Origin: Bacteroidales bacterium UBA5382
GTDB lineage: Bacteria > Bacteroidota > Bacteroidia > Bacteroidales > Dysgonomonadaceae
Direction of reading: 5' to 3'
Assembly (NCBI GenBank): GCA_002409745.1
Contig: DHOU01000027.1
Span: 1,159-57,653, forward strand
Length of the DNA: 56,495 nucleotides
Shown here: positions 8,202 through 17,938 of the stretch, in pieces
Numbering within the stretch: the stretch's first letter is position 1
Layout: each line of letters begins with the position of its first letter
Notes under the pieces: generated by a model
Database searches by the model: none
Told to the model about the DNA's origin: nothing
Seen by the model: only the letters and a program-made list of their open reading frames with translations
Program-made: the position numbers and the translations under genes

Positions 8202-8262
8202 ATGCAGCGAATCGAAAAGATACGTCGTTAAATTCTTTTTAATCCATTATAAATTCAATCAT

Positions 8263-11091
8263 ATGGAAGCATCACATTTAAACTCACAACTCGCCTCTTT
8301 ATTTTTAAAAAGTCAGGTTTTTACCGATCATCTCTCGTGTGTGACCAAAGGCACCGATGCGGGATTATACAGGCTCATCCCGAAAGCCGTTGTAAAAGTG
8401 GATTCGGAAGATGAAGTCATTCGTTTGTTGCGATTTTGTCATCAGAATACGGTTCCGCTTACGTTTAAAGCCGCGGGCACCAGTTTGAGCGGACAAACCA
8501 TATCCGACTCTGTTTTGATGGAGATCGGGCAGGGATTTGAATTTTCGACGATTACCGATAACGGCTATACGGCAACGTTCGGCTGCGGATTAACCGGTAC
8601 TGCTGCGAATCGCTTGCTGATGCGTTACAAACGGAAACTGGGGCCGAAACCGGCATCGATTAACTCGGCAAAAATCGGCGGAATTATCGGCAATAACTCC
8701 AGCGGGATGAGTTACGGGATCAAATATAACAGTTACAATACGATCCGATCGATGCGCATTCTCTTTGCCGACGGAAGCGTGTTGGATACGGGCGACGAAG
8801 CCAGTCGCAAGAGTTTTGCCGAAACGCATCCGGCTTTGATCAAAGAAATAACCGATATTCATCGCGAAGCGGTCGGCAATGAGTCGATACGAAATAAAAT
8901 AGCGACGAAGTTTCAACTGAAAAACACGTGCGGCTACGGCGTCAATTCTTTAATCGATTTTGAAGATCCGATCGATATCATTCAACATTTAATGATCGGG
9001 TCGGAGGGAACGTTGGGGTTTGTTTCGCAAGCAACGTTCGAAACGGTGCACGATGCGCCGCTGAAAGCCACGGCAATGATTTATTACCCCAGTTTGCGCG
9101 AAGTGTGTAATGCGATCGTTCCGTTGAGGAATTGTGAGGTTATGGCTGCCGAGTTAATGGATCGCAACGCCATGCGCGCGGTGGAAGACGAACCGGGAAT
9201 GCCTCCCGAGTTGAAAACCCTTCCCGAAAATGCCGTCGCTTTATTGATCGACACGTCGGCCGACGACGAAGAAACCCTCTTCGCGCAAATGCAGGATATC
9301 GAGGCCAAGCTCAGCCATATTCCCACGCTATTTCCGATCAAGTTTACAACCGATAAACATCTGTACAACTCTTATTGGAGTGTGCGTAACGGGTTGTTTA
9401 CTTCGGCTGCGGCCGGAAGGCCTGTCAATACGGCCTCTATTATCGAAGATATTGCTTTTGACGCCGAAGTGTTGGGCGATGCGCTGGTCAGCGTCCGCGA
9501 ATTGCTTGTACGTTCGGGGTATGCCAATGCCGTTATGTGGGGGCATTTGCTTGACGGGAATGTTCATTTTACGGTTTTCCCTGATATTAATTCGCCCGAC
9601 GGAGTCGAAAAATACGGGCAGTTTATGCACGAACTGTGTGAGATGGTTGCCGTGGCGTATCATGGTAGCCTGAAAGCAGAGCACGGCACGGGACGTAATA
9701 TGGCGCCCTTTGTCGAACAAGAATGGGGAACGGATATTTATGCGCTGATGAAGCGGATTAAAAAGGCTTTCGATCCGATGAATGTTTTAAATCCCGGAGT
9801 CCTTATTAATGAAGACAAAGAAATTTTCATTAAAAACCTCAAGAATATTCCTTCGGCGAATCCGATTATCGATAAGTGTATCGAATGCGGATTCTGCGAA
9901 GTGAGTTGTCCTTCGAAAAACCTCACCCTTACGCCCCGTCAACGCATTGTGGCTTACCGCATGTTGGTGGATGAAGCGAACGCGAAGAAGAACGGAAAAG
10001 CCGTGCGTGAACTGGCCAAGCAGATTTCTTATCCATTGGATGAAACTTGTGCTACCGACGGATTATGCAGTATCGCTTGTCCCGTGGGGATTAACACCGG
10101 CACGTTGGTGAAAGAGCTGCGTTGGCAGAATAACGGGCGCTTTGCGGGTAACGTGGCGGAAGCTATTGCCGATAATATGGGGAATGTGACGGCTTTGATC
10201 CGTTCGTTGCTGAACGTACCCCATTCGCTCGCCCATGTGATAGGATACGGGAATATGGAAAGCATTACCAAAGGAATGTATAAGCTTTTTGACGGCGGTT
10301 TTCCTCTCTGGACGCGGCAAACACCTTCAGCGAGCCGTAAGATCAAACGAAATATTTTCCCCGTGAGCGCCGAATCGCCGATGGTGGTGTATTTTCCGTC
10401 GTGCATTACCCGTTCGATGGGAGGTCCCGGGCATGAGGGGTACGGCAAGCAAGAAGATGTGCCTTCGGCCATGATTTCTCTCCTGAATAAAGCCGGTTAT
10501 AATGTGATCATCCCTGAAAACAAAGATCGGTTGTGTTGTGGAATGGCTTTCAGCAGCAAAGGCTTCCGGAAACAGGCGAAACAAAAGGAAACAGAACTCG
10601 GTGAAGCGTTGATGCAAGTCAGTCGTGGAGGCGAATTGCCCATCGTGTGCGATATGAGCCCCTGTTTACTTCATATGAAAGAAACGCTCGATCCGAAACT
10701 TCGGTTATACGATCAAGTGGAATTTATTCATGACTTTTTGTTGGATCATCTTCAAATCAATAAACAACCGATATCGGTGGCGATTCATACCACCTGCAGT
10801 TCCACGAAAATGCAATTGCAGCAAAAGCTGTATCACGTAGCTTCGGTTTGTGCGCAGAAAGTCGTTGTGCCCGATAATGTCGGTTGCTGCGGATGGGCCG
10901 GCGATCGCGGGTTCTTCTATCCCGAATTGAACAACTCGGCGTTAGCGCCGCTGAAGCAAGAGATATTGGATGCCAAGGAGGGGTATTCGAATAGCCGCAC
11001 GTGTGAAATCGGATTATCGATCAACAGCGGTATTTCTTACCGGTCGCTCGTATATCTTGTGAATAAGGCGAGCAGCCCTCTTCTTTCCTAA
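8263..11091 (+). CDS. FAD-binding and Fe-S-binding oxidoreductase (GlcD-GlcF fusion, D-lactate dehydrogenase type)
   Basis: 942 residues. The N-terminal half (about 30-520) is a PCMH-type FAD domain like GlcD/Dld, with FKAAGTSLSGQTISDSV and INSAKIGGIIGNNSSGMSYG. The second half is GlcF-like: Fe-S motifs at C539-C542-C545-C549 and C596-C602-C606, then two CCG domains with cysteine pairs at 758-759 and 875-876. Such fusions (E. coli YdiJ type) oxidise D-lactate or another 2-hydroxy acid and pass electrons toward quinone. The substrate cannot be told from sequence. No signal peptide is seen. It is a single-gene unit with its own promoter. Confidence 0.9.
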   Translation: MEASHLNSQLASLFLKSQVFTDHLSCVTKGTDAGLYRLIPKAVVKVDSEDEVIRLLRFCHQNTVPLTFKAAGTSLSGQTISDSVLMEIGQGFEFSTITDNGYTATFGCGLTGTAANRLLMRYKRKLGPKPASINSAKIGGIIGNNSSGMSYGIKYNSYNTIRSMRILFADGSVLDTGDEASRKSFAETHPALIKEITDIHREAVGNESIRNKIATKFQLKNTCGYGVNSLIDFEDPIDIIQHLMIGSEGTLGFVSQATFETVHDAPLKATAMIYYPSLREVCNAIVPLRNCEVMAAELMDRNAMRAVEDEPGMPPELKTLPENAVALLIDTSADDEETLFAQMQDIEAKLSHIPTLFPIKFTTDKHLYNSYWSVRNGLFTSAAAGRPVNTASIIEDIAFDAEVLGDALVSVRELLVRSGYANAVMWGHLLDGNVHFTVFPDINSPDGVEKYGQFMHELCEMVAVAYHGSLKAEHGTGRNMAPFVEQEWGTDIYALMKRIKKAFDPMNVLNPGVLINEDKEIFIKNLKNIPSANPIIDKCIECGFCEVSCPSKNLTLTPRQRIVAYRMLVDEANAKKNGKAVRELAKQISYPLDETCATDGLCSIACPVGINTGTLVKELRWQNNGRFAGNVAEAIADNMGNVTALIRSLLNVPHSLAHVIGYGNMESITKGMYKLFDGGFPLWTRQTPSASRKIKRNIFPVSAESPMVVYFPSCITRSMGGPGHEGYGKQEDVPSAMISLLNKAGYNVIIPENKDRLCCGMAFSSKGFRKQAKQKETELGEALMQVSRGGELPIVCDMSPCLLHMKETLDPKLRLYDQVEFIHDFLLDHLQINKQPISVAIHTTCSSTKMQLQQKLYHVASVCAQKVVVPDNVGCCGWAGDRGFFYPELNNSALAPLKQEILDAKEGYSNSRTCEIGLSINSGISYRSLVYLVNKASSPLLS

Positions 11092-11128
11092 CGGATACAT
11101 TCTTTTTATTATTGCAGGGAATCTTTCG

Positions 11129-11136
11129 TATATTTG
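11129..11136 (+). promoter_or_regulatory. -7 box before the 27-codon ORF
   Basis: Exact TATATTTG, 16 bp before the ATG at 11153. The upstream -33 is unclear (a TTG at 11112-11114 gives a spacer of only 14 bp). Confidence 0.45.
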
Positions 11137-11152
11137 CTGAAAAAATCAGGTT

Positions 11153-11236
11153 ATGGAAACAATTAAAATTGACATACTCAATCCGAAAGCCAGATTGTTG
11201 CTTGAGAACTTGGCTGATTTGGATTTAAAAAGATAA
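11153..11236 (+). CDS. 27-residue ORF resembling the start of an antitoxin-like small protein
   Basis: The ORF begins METIKIDILNPKARLLLENL and ends with DLDLKR before TAA. From memory, Bacteroidetes encode proteins of about 70-90 residues that start with a very similar NPKAxxLLxxLadL block and sit in toxin-antitoxin-like pairs. Here only that first block remains; no continuation was seen before the terminator at 11243. It could be a truncated remnant or a true microprotein. An upstream -7 box and a downstream terminator make it a complete transcription unit, which favours expression. Confidence 0.4.
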   Translation: METIKIDILNPKARLLLENLADLDLKR

Positions 11237-11242
11237 GCATAT

Positions 11243-11280
11243 AAAAAAGGTGGTATCGCGTTTAGCGATCCACCTTTTTT
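11243..11280. terminator. bidirectional terminator between the small ORF and eno
   Basis: AAAAAAGGTGG, ATCGC, loop, GCGAT, CCACCTTTTTT: a long stem with A- and T-runs on both sides, so it works for both converging transcripts. Confidence 0.9.
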
Positions 11281-11304
11281 AATTATTATCGAGTCTTACA
11301 ATTA

Positions 11305-12603
<1,299 letters not shown>

Positions 12604-12680
12604 TTATGCTAATACTAATGATCTATTATTTATAAGAGAAACCTTAAACCGAACACATACAGTTCTATGCGTTTCGTGCG

Positions 12681-12688
12681 CAAAGATA
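12681..12688 (-). promoter_or_regulatory. eno promoter, -7 box
   Basis: Minus-strand TATCTTTG, exact consensus, 92 bp before the start codon, giving a leader of about 85 nt. No good -33 at the right distance. Confidence 0.55.
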
Positions 12689-12751
12689 CTTCTTTTTCCG
12701 TTAAAACACGAAACGTCTTGCAAGAAAAAATATTAAAATGGAGGTTGAAGA

Positions 12752-12803
12752 GAATTACGAATTGCGAATTGCGAATTACAAATTACAAATTACGAATTAC
12801 AAG
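12752..12803. repeat. (TTACRAA)n heptamer array
   Basis: Seven-base units TTACGAA, TTGCGAA and TTACAAA in tandem between eno and the MarC gene; a GACTGAAGACC-type string follows immediately (12821-12860). Related arrays are at 15797-15842, 17357-17406, 21611-21691 and 21732-21757. Confidence 0.85.
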
Positions 12804-12865
12804 TGAAGCCAAAGGATTAAAGACTGAAGACCCGGCGACCGAAGGCCGGCAGCCGGTGACTTATC

Positions 12866-13471
12866 CTATTGGAAAGAAGTAAACAGAATGCTGATGTTGG
12901 ATGTCAGCAGTTTTACCGAAATGGCCATGAGCACCACGCCGAAGAACTTGCGTAAGATAAATACGCCCCCCACTCCCATGATTTTTTTTACCACATCTAC
13001 ATACCGCAATACCAAATAAACAATTACCATGTTTAATAATACGGCGATAATGATGTTAATCGAGTGGTATTCGGCACGCATGGAGAGAAGGGTCGTAAAC
13101 GTACCGGGTCCGGTGATTAAAGGGAAGACTATCGGTACGAGCGTAGCCGAGTTGTCGGATTCGTCCGGGCTTTCGTTTTTGAATATTTCCACTCCGAAAA
13201 TCATCTCGATGGAAATGATGAGGATCACCAGCGCCCCTGCGACCGCAAAGGAAGAAACATCGACCTGGAAGAGTTTCAAAATCCATTCCCCGACAAATAA
13301 GAATAACAGTAAGATGAGGAATGAATAAGCGGAAGCTTTAAACGGCTCGATCTTCTTGCCTTTACTTCTCAGGTTGAGAAATATAGGCACCGATCCTGTA
13401 GCGTCGATAATAGCAAACAAGACCAAAAAAGCACTTATTATTTCTAATGCGTTCAACCCGAAAAAATCCAT
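12866..13471 (-). CDS. MarC family integral membrane protein
   Basis: 201 residues with about six hydrophobic segments. Characteristic pieces are LFAIIDATGSVPIFLNL near the N-terminus and VPIVFPLITGPGTFTTLL in the middle, both family hallmarks. MarC proteins were once linked to antibiotic resistance, but that has been withdrawn for E. coli MarC and the substrate is unknown. I start at MDFFGLNALE rather than 17 codons earlier because those codons overlap the -7 box at 13519-13512. The 3' end borders the heptamer array. Confidence 0.88.
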   Translation of the reverse strand: MDFFGLNALEIISAFLVLFAIIDATGSVPIFLNLRSKGKKIEPFKASAYSFLILLLFLFVGEWILKLFQVDVSSFAVAGALVILIISIEMIFGVEIFKNESPDESDNSATLVPIVFPLITGPGTFTTLLSMRAEYHSINIIIAVLLNMVIVYLVLRYVDVVKKIMGVGGVFILRKFFGVVLMAISVKLLTSNISILFTSFQ

Positions 13472-13511
13472 AGCTGTAGAAGAATGAAACTTTATACTTA
13501 CATTTTGTCTG

Positions 13512-13519
13512 CAAAAGTA
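13512..13519 (-). promoter_or_regulatory. MarC gene promoter, -7 box
   Basis: Minus-strand TACTTTTG, exact consensus, 40 bp upstream of the chosen start. Confidence 0.55.
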
Positions 13520-13554
13520 CACTTATTTATACAATAATCCAATTATTTTTTTGC

Positions 13555-13619
13555 TGTCGGCGGTCGGTCTCCGGTCATCAGTCTCCGGTCTGTAGTCGTC
13601 AGCCTTTTGTCTTTTGTCA
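13555..13619. repeat. GGTCTCCGGTC string (reverse of the GACCGGAGAC family)
   Basis: Repeated GGTCTCCGGTCATCAGTCTC-type units followed by CTTTTGTCTTTTGTC. It is the inverted orientation of the strings at 12821-12860, 15845-15885 and 21692-21829. Confidence 0.65.
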
Positions 13620-13643
13620 CGGTTCTTATCAAAATAAAATCAG

Positions 13644-13651
13644 TATCTTTG
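13644..13651 (+). promoter_or_regulatory. M3 peptidase gene promoter, -7 box
   Basis: Exact TATCTTTG, 32 bp before the start codon. No TTG at a standard -33 distance. Confidence 0.55.
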
Positions 13652-13683
13652 CCTCTTATCATCATTCAAAGACAAAAGACAAG

Positions 13684-15777
13684 ATGAAAAAGATTTTTAT
13701 ATTCCTTTTATTTATGACGACAATAGCAACAGGGAAGGCCGGCGACAATCCGTTTCTCCGACCTTTCGACACGCCGCACGGTACCGCACCGTTCGGCTTG
13801 ATCAAAACGGAGCATTATGAACCGGCTTTCGAACAAGCCATTCGCGAACATCAGCAGGAGATCGACCGGATCGTGGCGGATACCGCGCCTGCGACATTTC
13901 GGAACACCATTGAAGCAATGGAATTTAGCGGTCAGTTGCTTACCCGCGTGAGCAGCGTTTTCTTCAATTTATTGAGCGCGGAAAGTAATGACGAAATGAT
14001 GGCTGTTTCGCAGCGCTTAAGCCCCAAGCTTTCGAAGCATTCGAACAATATCAACCTGAATGAAAAACTGTTCGAGCGAATTAAGGCGGTCTATGATGCC
14101 CGCTTGACATCGGGACTTACGCCTGAACAGATTCGCCTTACGGAAGAATATTACGATAATTTCGAGGATAGCGGCGCGACGCTTTCGCCCGAAAAAAAAC
14201 AGGTCTACCGGCAACTGTCGGAGGAACTGAGCAAGGCGACTCTCGAATACGGGCAAAACAACCTGAAGGAAACCAATGCGTTTGAGATGTTGTTGACGAA
14301 CGAAGCCGATTTGGCCGGCTTGCCCGAAAGTGTGAGAGAGGCTGCCGCATCGAAAGCCAAGTCGAAATCGAAAGAGGGCTGGCTGTTTGACTTGTCGGCG
14401 CCGAGTTACATCGGATTGATGAAGTATTCCACCCGCCGCGACTTGCGCCGCAAACTGTATATGGCCTACAATACAAAGAGTGTGAACGGCGGCGAATTCG
14501 ATAACAAGAGGCTGGTGCAACAAATCGTGAACCTCCGCTTGCAGATCGCCAACTTGTTGGGTTATAAGAATTATGCCGACTATGTGTTGAAAAACCGCAT
14601 GGCGAAAAACCAACAGAGCGTGTTTACCTTGCTCGACCAACTGGCTGCCGCATACGGTCCTGTGGCGAAGCAGGAGGTGAGCGAAGTGCAGGCGTTTGCC
14701 GCCGAAACGGAAGGGGCGGCGATCGACATCCAACCGTGGGACTGGAGCTTTTATGCCGATAAACTCAAGCACAAACGATATGATTTGAACGACGAAAGGG
14801 TGCGCCCGTATTTTGAACTGGAAAATGTGAAGAAAGGCGTGTTCGGCCTCGCAACCGATTTATACGGGCTTACCTTTGTGAAGAATGACGCCATCGCGGT
14901 GTATCATCCCGAAGTGGAAGCGTTTGATGTGATGGACGAAAACGGTGCGTTTCTGGCCGTCCTATACACCGACTTCCACCCGCGCGACGGGAAACGTTCG
15001 GGCGCATGGATGACCTCGTACAAAGAACAATATATAAAGGATGGGGCAGACAGCCGCCCGCAGGTGTCGATTGTCATGAATTTTACCCGCCCCACGGAAA
15101 CGAAACCGGCGCTGCTGACGTTCGACGAGGTGGAAACCTTCTTGCACGAGTTCGGCCACGCCTTGCACGGCATGTTGGCCAAAAGCGCCTATCCGTCGCT
15201 GTCGGGAACGAACGTCTACCGCGATTTTGTGGAATTGCCTTCGCAACTGATGGAAAACTGGTTGGTGGAAAAAGAATACCTCGACCGTTTTGCGTTCCAT
15301 TACCAAACCGGAGAGAAAATGCCGCAGGAATTGGTGCAGAAAATTATCGACGCATCGAATTACACCACCGGCTATTTGTGCTTGCGCCAATTATCGTTCG
15401 GGTATCTGGATATGGCTTGGTATACACTCGAAAAACCATTCGACGGCGACGTCCGCGCATTCGAGCAAACGGCCATGCAGCGCGTGCAACTCATGCCCGT
15501 TGTCCCCGAAGCGTGTATGTCGACGGCCTTCGGGCACATCTTTTCGGGAGGCTATGCCGCCGGCTATTACAGTTATAAATGGTCGGAAGTGCTCGATGCC
15601 GACGCCTTTTCGGTGTTTAAGAAAAACGGGATCTTCGACCGTAAGACGGCGCGATCGTTCCGGACGAACATTCTTGAAAAAGGAAATACCGAAGATCCGT
15701 CGAAACTTTACCTGCGTTTCCGCGGGCAGGAACCCTCCATCGATGCGTTGCTCGAACGGAACGGGATACGGCAATAG
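13684..15777 (+). CDS. dcp: M3 family metallopeptidase, peptidyl-dipeptidase Dcp type, exported
   Basis: 697 residues. An N-terminal signal peptide (MKKIFIFLLFMTTIATGKAGD) puts it in the envelope, unlike cytoplasmic E. coli Dcp. The zinc site is FLHEFGHALHG, with H488, E489 and H492. FRPFDTPHGTAPF-like residues near the start and the C-terminal AFGHIFSGGYAAGYYSYKWSEVLDADAF are typical of Dcp/oligopeptidase A. Such enzymes remove dipeptides from the C-terminus of peptides, useful in a peptide-fermenting organism. Base composition looks more GC-rich than flanking genes, judged by eye. It stands alone, with repeat strings on both sides. Confidence 0.93.
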   Translation: MKKIFIFLLFMTTIATGKAGDNPFLRPFDTPHGTAPFGLIKTEHYEPAFEQAIREHQQEIDRIVADTAPATFRNTIEAMEFSGQLLTRVSSVFFNLLSAESNDEMMAVSQRLSPKLSKHSNNINLNEKLFERIKAVYDARLTSGLTPEQIRLTEEYYDNFEDSGATLSPEKKQVYRQLSEELSKATLEYGQNNLKETNAFEMLLTNEADLAGLPESVREAAASKAKSKSKEGWLFDLSAPSYIGLMKYSTRRDLRRKLYMAYNTKSVNGGEFDNKRLVQQIVNLRLQIANLLGYKNYADYVLKNRMAKNQQSVFTLLDQLAAAYGPVAKQEVSEVQAFAAETEGAAIDIQPWDWSFYADKLKHKRYDLNDERVRPYFELENVKKGVFGLATDLYGLTFVKNDAIAVYHPEVEAFDVMDENGAFLAVLYTDFHPRDGKRSGAWMTSYKEQYIKDGADSRPQVSIVMNFTRPTETKPALLTFDEVETFLHEFGHALHGMLAKSAYPSLSGTNVYRDFVELPSQLMENWLVEKEYLDRFAFHYQTGEKMPQELVQKIIDASNYTTGYLCLRQLSFGYLDMAWYTLEKPFDGDVRAFEQTAMQRVQLMPVVPEACMSTAFGHIFSGGYAAGYYSYKWSEVLDADAFSVFKKNGIFDRKTARSFRTNILEKGNTEDPSKLYLRFRGQEPSIDALLERNGIRQ

Positions 15778-15796
15778 AAGGGTTAGAGGCTGGAGA

Positions 15797-15842
15797 CAAT
15801 TACAAATTACAAATTACAAATTACAAATTACAAATTACGAAT
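15797..15842. repeat. (TTACAAA)n heptamer array
   Basis: At least five near-perfect heptamers directly after the peptidase gene, flanked by GAGGCTGGAGAC and by a string of AAGACCAGTGACCGAAGACC type (15845-15885). Confidence 0.88.
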
Positions 15843-15964
15843 GAGGTCTAAAGACCAGTGACCGAAGACCGGTGACTGGAGACCTTTTTTTACGTTTAAT
15901 TGTCTTTTTTCCCCTGAAATTGAAAAAAAAAGACGAATTATGTCGCTACCAATGATTTTATTCC

Positions 15965-15972
15965 TATCTTTG
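15965..15972 (+). promoter_or_regulatory. RRM gene promoter, -7 box, with long leader
   Basis: Exact TATCTTTG. The next start codon is at 16109, so the leader is about 130 nt, pyrimidine- and AT-rich, with AACAGG/CCTGTT complementary segments near 15992 and 16029. Together with the repeats at 15797-15885 this accounts for the 331-bp gap before the RRM gene. Confidence 0.6.
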
Positions 15973-16108
15973 TCCGTGCAAAAGTATTTAAAACAGGATG
16001 GTTGGCAATTTAGTTTCTTTACATTAACCTGTTAAGTCATTTTCTAACTTCTCTGGTCTAATTTCTTTGTGCAGAATTTTTTAGTTTATTTATTATTAAT
16101 TTTTTTAC

Positions 16109-16420
16109 ATGAACATTTTTGTAGCTGGCTTAAGTTATCAAATAACTGATGCCGATTTAAAAGAACTTTTTGAGGAATATGGAGAAGTTTCCTCAGCAAA
16201 AATTATTTCCGACAGAGATACCCGTCGTTCAAAGGGTTATGGCTTTGTTGAAATGGCTAATGATGCCGACGGACAACGTGCAATTGATGAACTCAATGAA
16301 GCAGAGTACGACGGACGTACCTTATCGGTATCCGTAGCTCGTCCCCGTCCCGAAGGCGGCAGCAGCCGTGGAGGTAACCGCGGCGGTGGTTATGGTAATC
16401 GCGAACGCAGCAGATATTAA
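16109..16420 (+). CDS. RRM-domain RNA-binding protein with Gly/Arg tail
   Basis: 103 residues. One RNA recognition motif: RNP2 is IFVAGL at 3-8 and RNP1 is KGYGFVEM at about 42-49; a flexible GGSSRGGNRGGGYGNRERSR tail follows. This build matches the small RNA-binding proteins common in Bacteroidetes and cyanobacteria, often linked to cold or post-transcriptional control. Single-gene unit with a long leader and strong terminator. Targets are unknown. Confidence 0.95.
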   Translation: MNIFVAGLSYQITDADLKELFEEYGEVSSAKIISDRDTRRSKGYGFVEMANDADGQRAIDELNEAEYDGRTLSVSVARPRPEGGSSRGGNRGGGYGNRERSRY

Positions 16421-16443
16421 TATATCTCTCGATAGGTTTAAAG

Positions 16444-16480
16444 AAAAAGACTGCATCCCGAAAGAGGATGCGGTCTTTTT
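16444..16480 (+). terminator. rho-independent terminator of the RRM gene
   Basis: AAAAAGACTGCATCC, a 6-7 nt loop, GGATGCGGTCTTTTT: a 15-bp stem with one G-T pair and a T-run. Confidence 0.92.
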
Positions 16481-16492
16481 TGAATTGCCTCA

Positions 16493-16550
16493 TCTCTCAT
16501 CCATCTCCTTCATACTTCATACATCATACTTGATACATCATATATCGTTC
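16493..16550. repeat. degenerate TCATACTTCATACATCAT string
   Basis: Short direct repeats of CATAC/CATCAT type fill the space between the terminator and tsaB. It is another low-complexity intergenic string of the kind seen elsewhere in the window. Confidence 0.55.
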
Positions 16551-16557
16551 ATTTATT

Positions 16558-17250
16558 ATGGCTATCATTCTACATATTGAAACATCTACACAAGCCTGTT
16601 CGTGTGCCTTGTCGCGCGACGGCGCGGTAATCGTGAACCGGGAAGAGTTTGAAGGACAAAAGCATGCGGCCTTGCTGGGTGTTTTCGTGGAAGATATCAT
16701 GACCTATGCCCGCGAAAAGCAGTTGACCGTCAATGCGGTGGCGGTAAGCAGCGGCCCGGGATCGTATACGGGCTTGCGTATCGGCGTATCGGAGGCCAAA
16801 GGACTGAGTTACGGGCTGAATGTGCCGCTTATCGCCGTTCCTACGCATCTCCTCATGGCTTCGCAGGTGCAAAGGCGTGTGGAGAAGGATGCCTTGGTGT
16901 GTCCGATGATCGATGCGCGTCGCATGGAAGTGTATGCCGCTTTTTTCGACACGTTGTTGAACATGGTGCGCCCTACGGCGGCCGATATTGTGACCGCCGA
17001 TAGTTACGCCGAACTGTTGGAACAACACACCGTTTATTTTTTCGGAAACGGAGCCGATAAATGCAGGCAGATCCTCACCCATCCGCATGCCGTATTTATT
17101 CCGTCGGTTTATCCGCTCGCATCGGGGATGGTGGCTTTGGCCGAAAAAGCGTATGCCGCCCGCGATTTTGTCGATACGGCCTATTTCGAACCTTTTTACC
17201 TCAAGGAGTTTGTGGCCACCGTCGCTAAAAATAAAGTTATTCCCGGTTAA
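16558..17250 (+). CDS. tsaB: tRNA N6-threonylcarbamoyladenosine synthesis protein TsaB
   Basis: 230 residues. TsaB is the scaffold partner of TsaD in t6A37 modification of ANN-decoding tRNAs. The ASKHA fold start ILHIETSTQACSCALSRDG, the KQLTVNAVAVSSGPGSYTGLRIGVSEAKGL core and the PMIDARRMEVYAAFF segment are family hallmarks. It is a lone gene here. A 690-bp gene-free repeat region follows. Confidence 0.94.
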   Translation: MAIILHIETSTQACSCALSRDGAVIVNREEFEGQKHAALLGVFVEDIMTYAREKQLTVNAVAVSSGPGSYTGLRIGVSEAKGLSYGLNVPLIAVPTHLLMASQVQRRVEKDALVCPMIDARRMEVYAAFFDTLLNMVRPTAADIVTADSYAELLEQHTVYFFGNGADKCRQILTHPHAVFIPSVYPLASGMVALAEKAYAARDFVDTAYFEPFYLKEFVATVAKNKVIPG

Positions 17251-17333
17251 TCCTTCCGGAAGAGCGATCCATTCCTTTGCCGATTCTTCCGGCGATATTC
17301 TTTTAAGCAACCTTTGTATTCAATTTCATAACT

Positions 17334-17493
17334 CAAGTTTCGCAAGGAACTTTAAGAAATTACGAATTACAAATTACGAATTACGAATTACGAATTACGA
17401 ATTACACACTAAGAACAGTTAGGAGTAAGGAGTAAGAAGTTAAGAAGTAAACACTAACTGTAAACTTTCAGGCGAAATAACTTGCGAAACTTG
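17334..17493. repeat. inverted-repeat-bounded module with heptamer array
   Basis: CAAGTTTCGCAAG at 17334-17346 and its exact reverse complement CTTGCGAAACTTG at 17481-17493 enclose 134 bp. Inside are a (TTACGAA)n array (17357-17406), a GGAGTAAGGAGTAAGAAG string, and a second inverted pair ACAGTTAG (17415-17422) / CTAACTGT (17454-17461). Confidence 0.65.
17357..17406. repeat. (TTACGAA)n heptamer array
   Basis: About seven units of TTACGAA or TTACAAA, downstream of tsaB. Confidence 0.88.
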
Positions 17494-17517
17494 AATTAAT
17501 AATAATTGTTTTGGACC

Positions 17518-17741
17518 CTCTGAAAATTTCAGAAAGGCCAAAACAACTGTCGGGAAGCTTGTGAAAATTTCAGAAGCTCCGATTCACTTGTCGTGGCGGT
17601 TCTGAAAATTTCAGAAGCTCCGATTCACTTGTCGTGGTAGTTCTGAAAATTTCACAACCACCAATTCACTTGTCGCGGCCCCTTTGAAAATTTCACAACC
17701 GGCAAAACCATCGTAGCGGGGTTTGTGAAATTTTCACAAGC
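17518..17741. repeat. six-unit 41-bp palindromic repeat array
   Basis: The core TGAAAATTTC starts at 17521, 17562, 17603, 17644 and 17685, and a variant TGAAATTTTC at 17726: exactly 41 bp apart each time. Each core sits in a near-palindrome (TCTGAAA-A-TTTCAGA in units 1 and 3, TTGTGAAATTTTCACAA in unit 6). The 30 bp between cores is also shared, best in units 2-4 (GATTCACTTGTCG). It lies 66 bp before the -33 of the uptake locus. Confidence 0.92.
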
Positions 17742-17806
17742 CTTCCGCCACATTGTTATCGCCATAAATAACTACTTTCTGATATAAAAATCATTATTTT
17801 TCGGTA

Positions 17807-17837
17807 TTGCGGGCTTTTGCAAGAGCGCGTACATTTG
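17807..17837 (+). promoter_or_regulatory. promoter of the uptake-locus lipoprotein
   Basis: TTG at 17807-17809, 20-bp spacer, exact TACATTTG at 17830-17837. The leader to the ATG at 17939 is about 95 nt. Confidence 0.72.
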
Positions 17838-17938
17838 TAGCGGAATTGCAAAGTGGGTTTGAAGGCAGAGTTGAAAGGCTTTGGAAGTCGTGAAAAGCCC
17901 GCTCATTATAATTAATGATATAGTTATTAATAAAAAAG

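Noticed and set aside
14017..14772. 251-residue antisense ORF inside the M3 peptidase gene
   Set aside because: A shadow of the well-supported coding frame; His/Arg-rich and without domains.
17518..17741. CRISPR array
   Set aside because: The 'spacers' between palindromic cores are themselves similar, the conserved core is only about 15 bp, and no cas gene is near.
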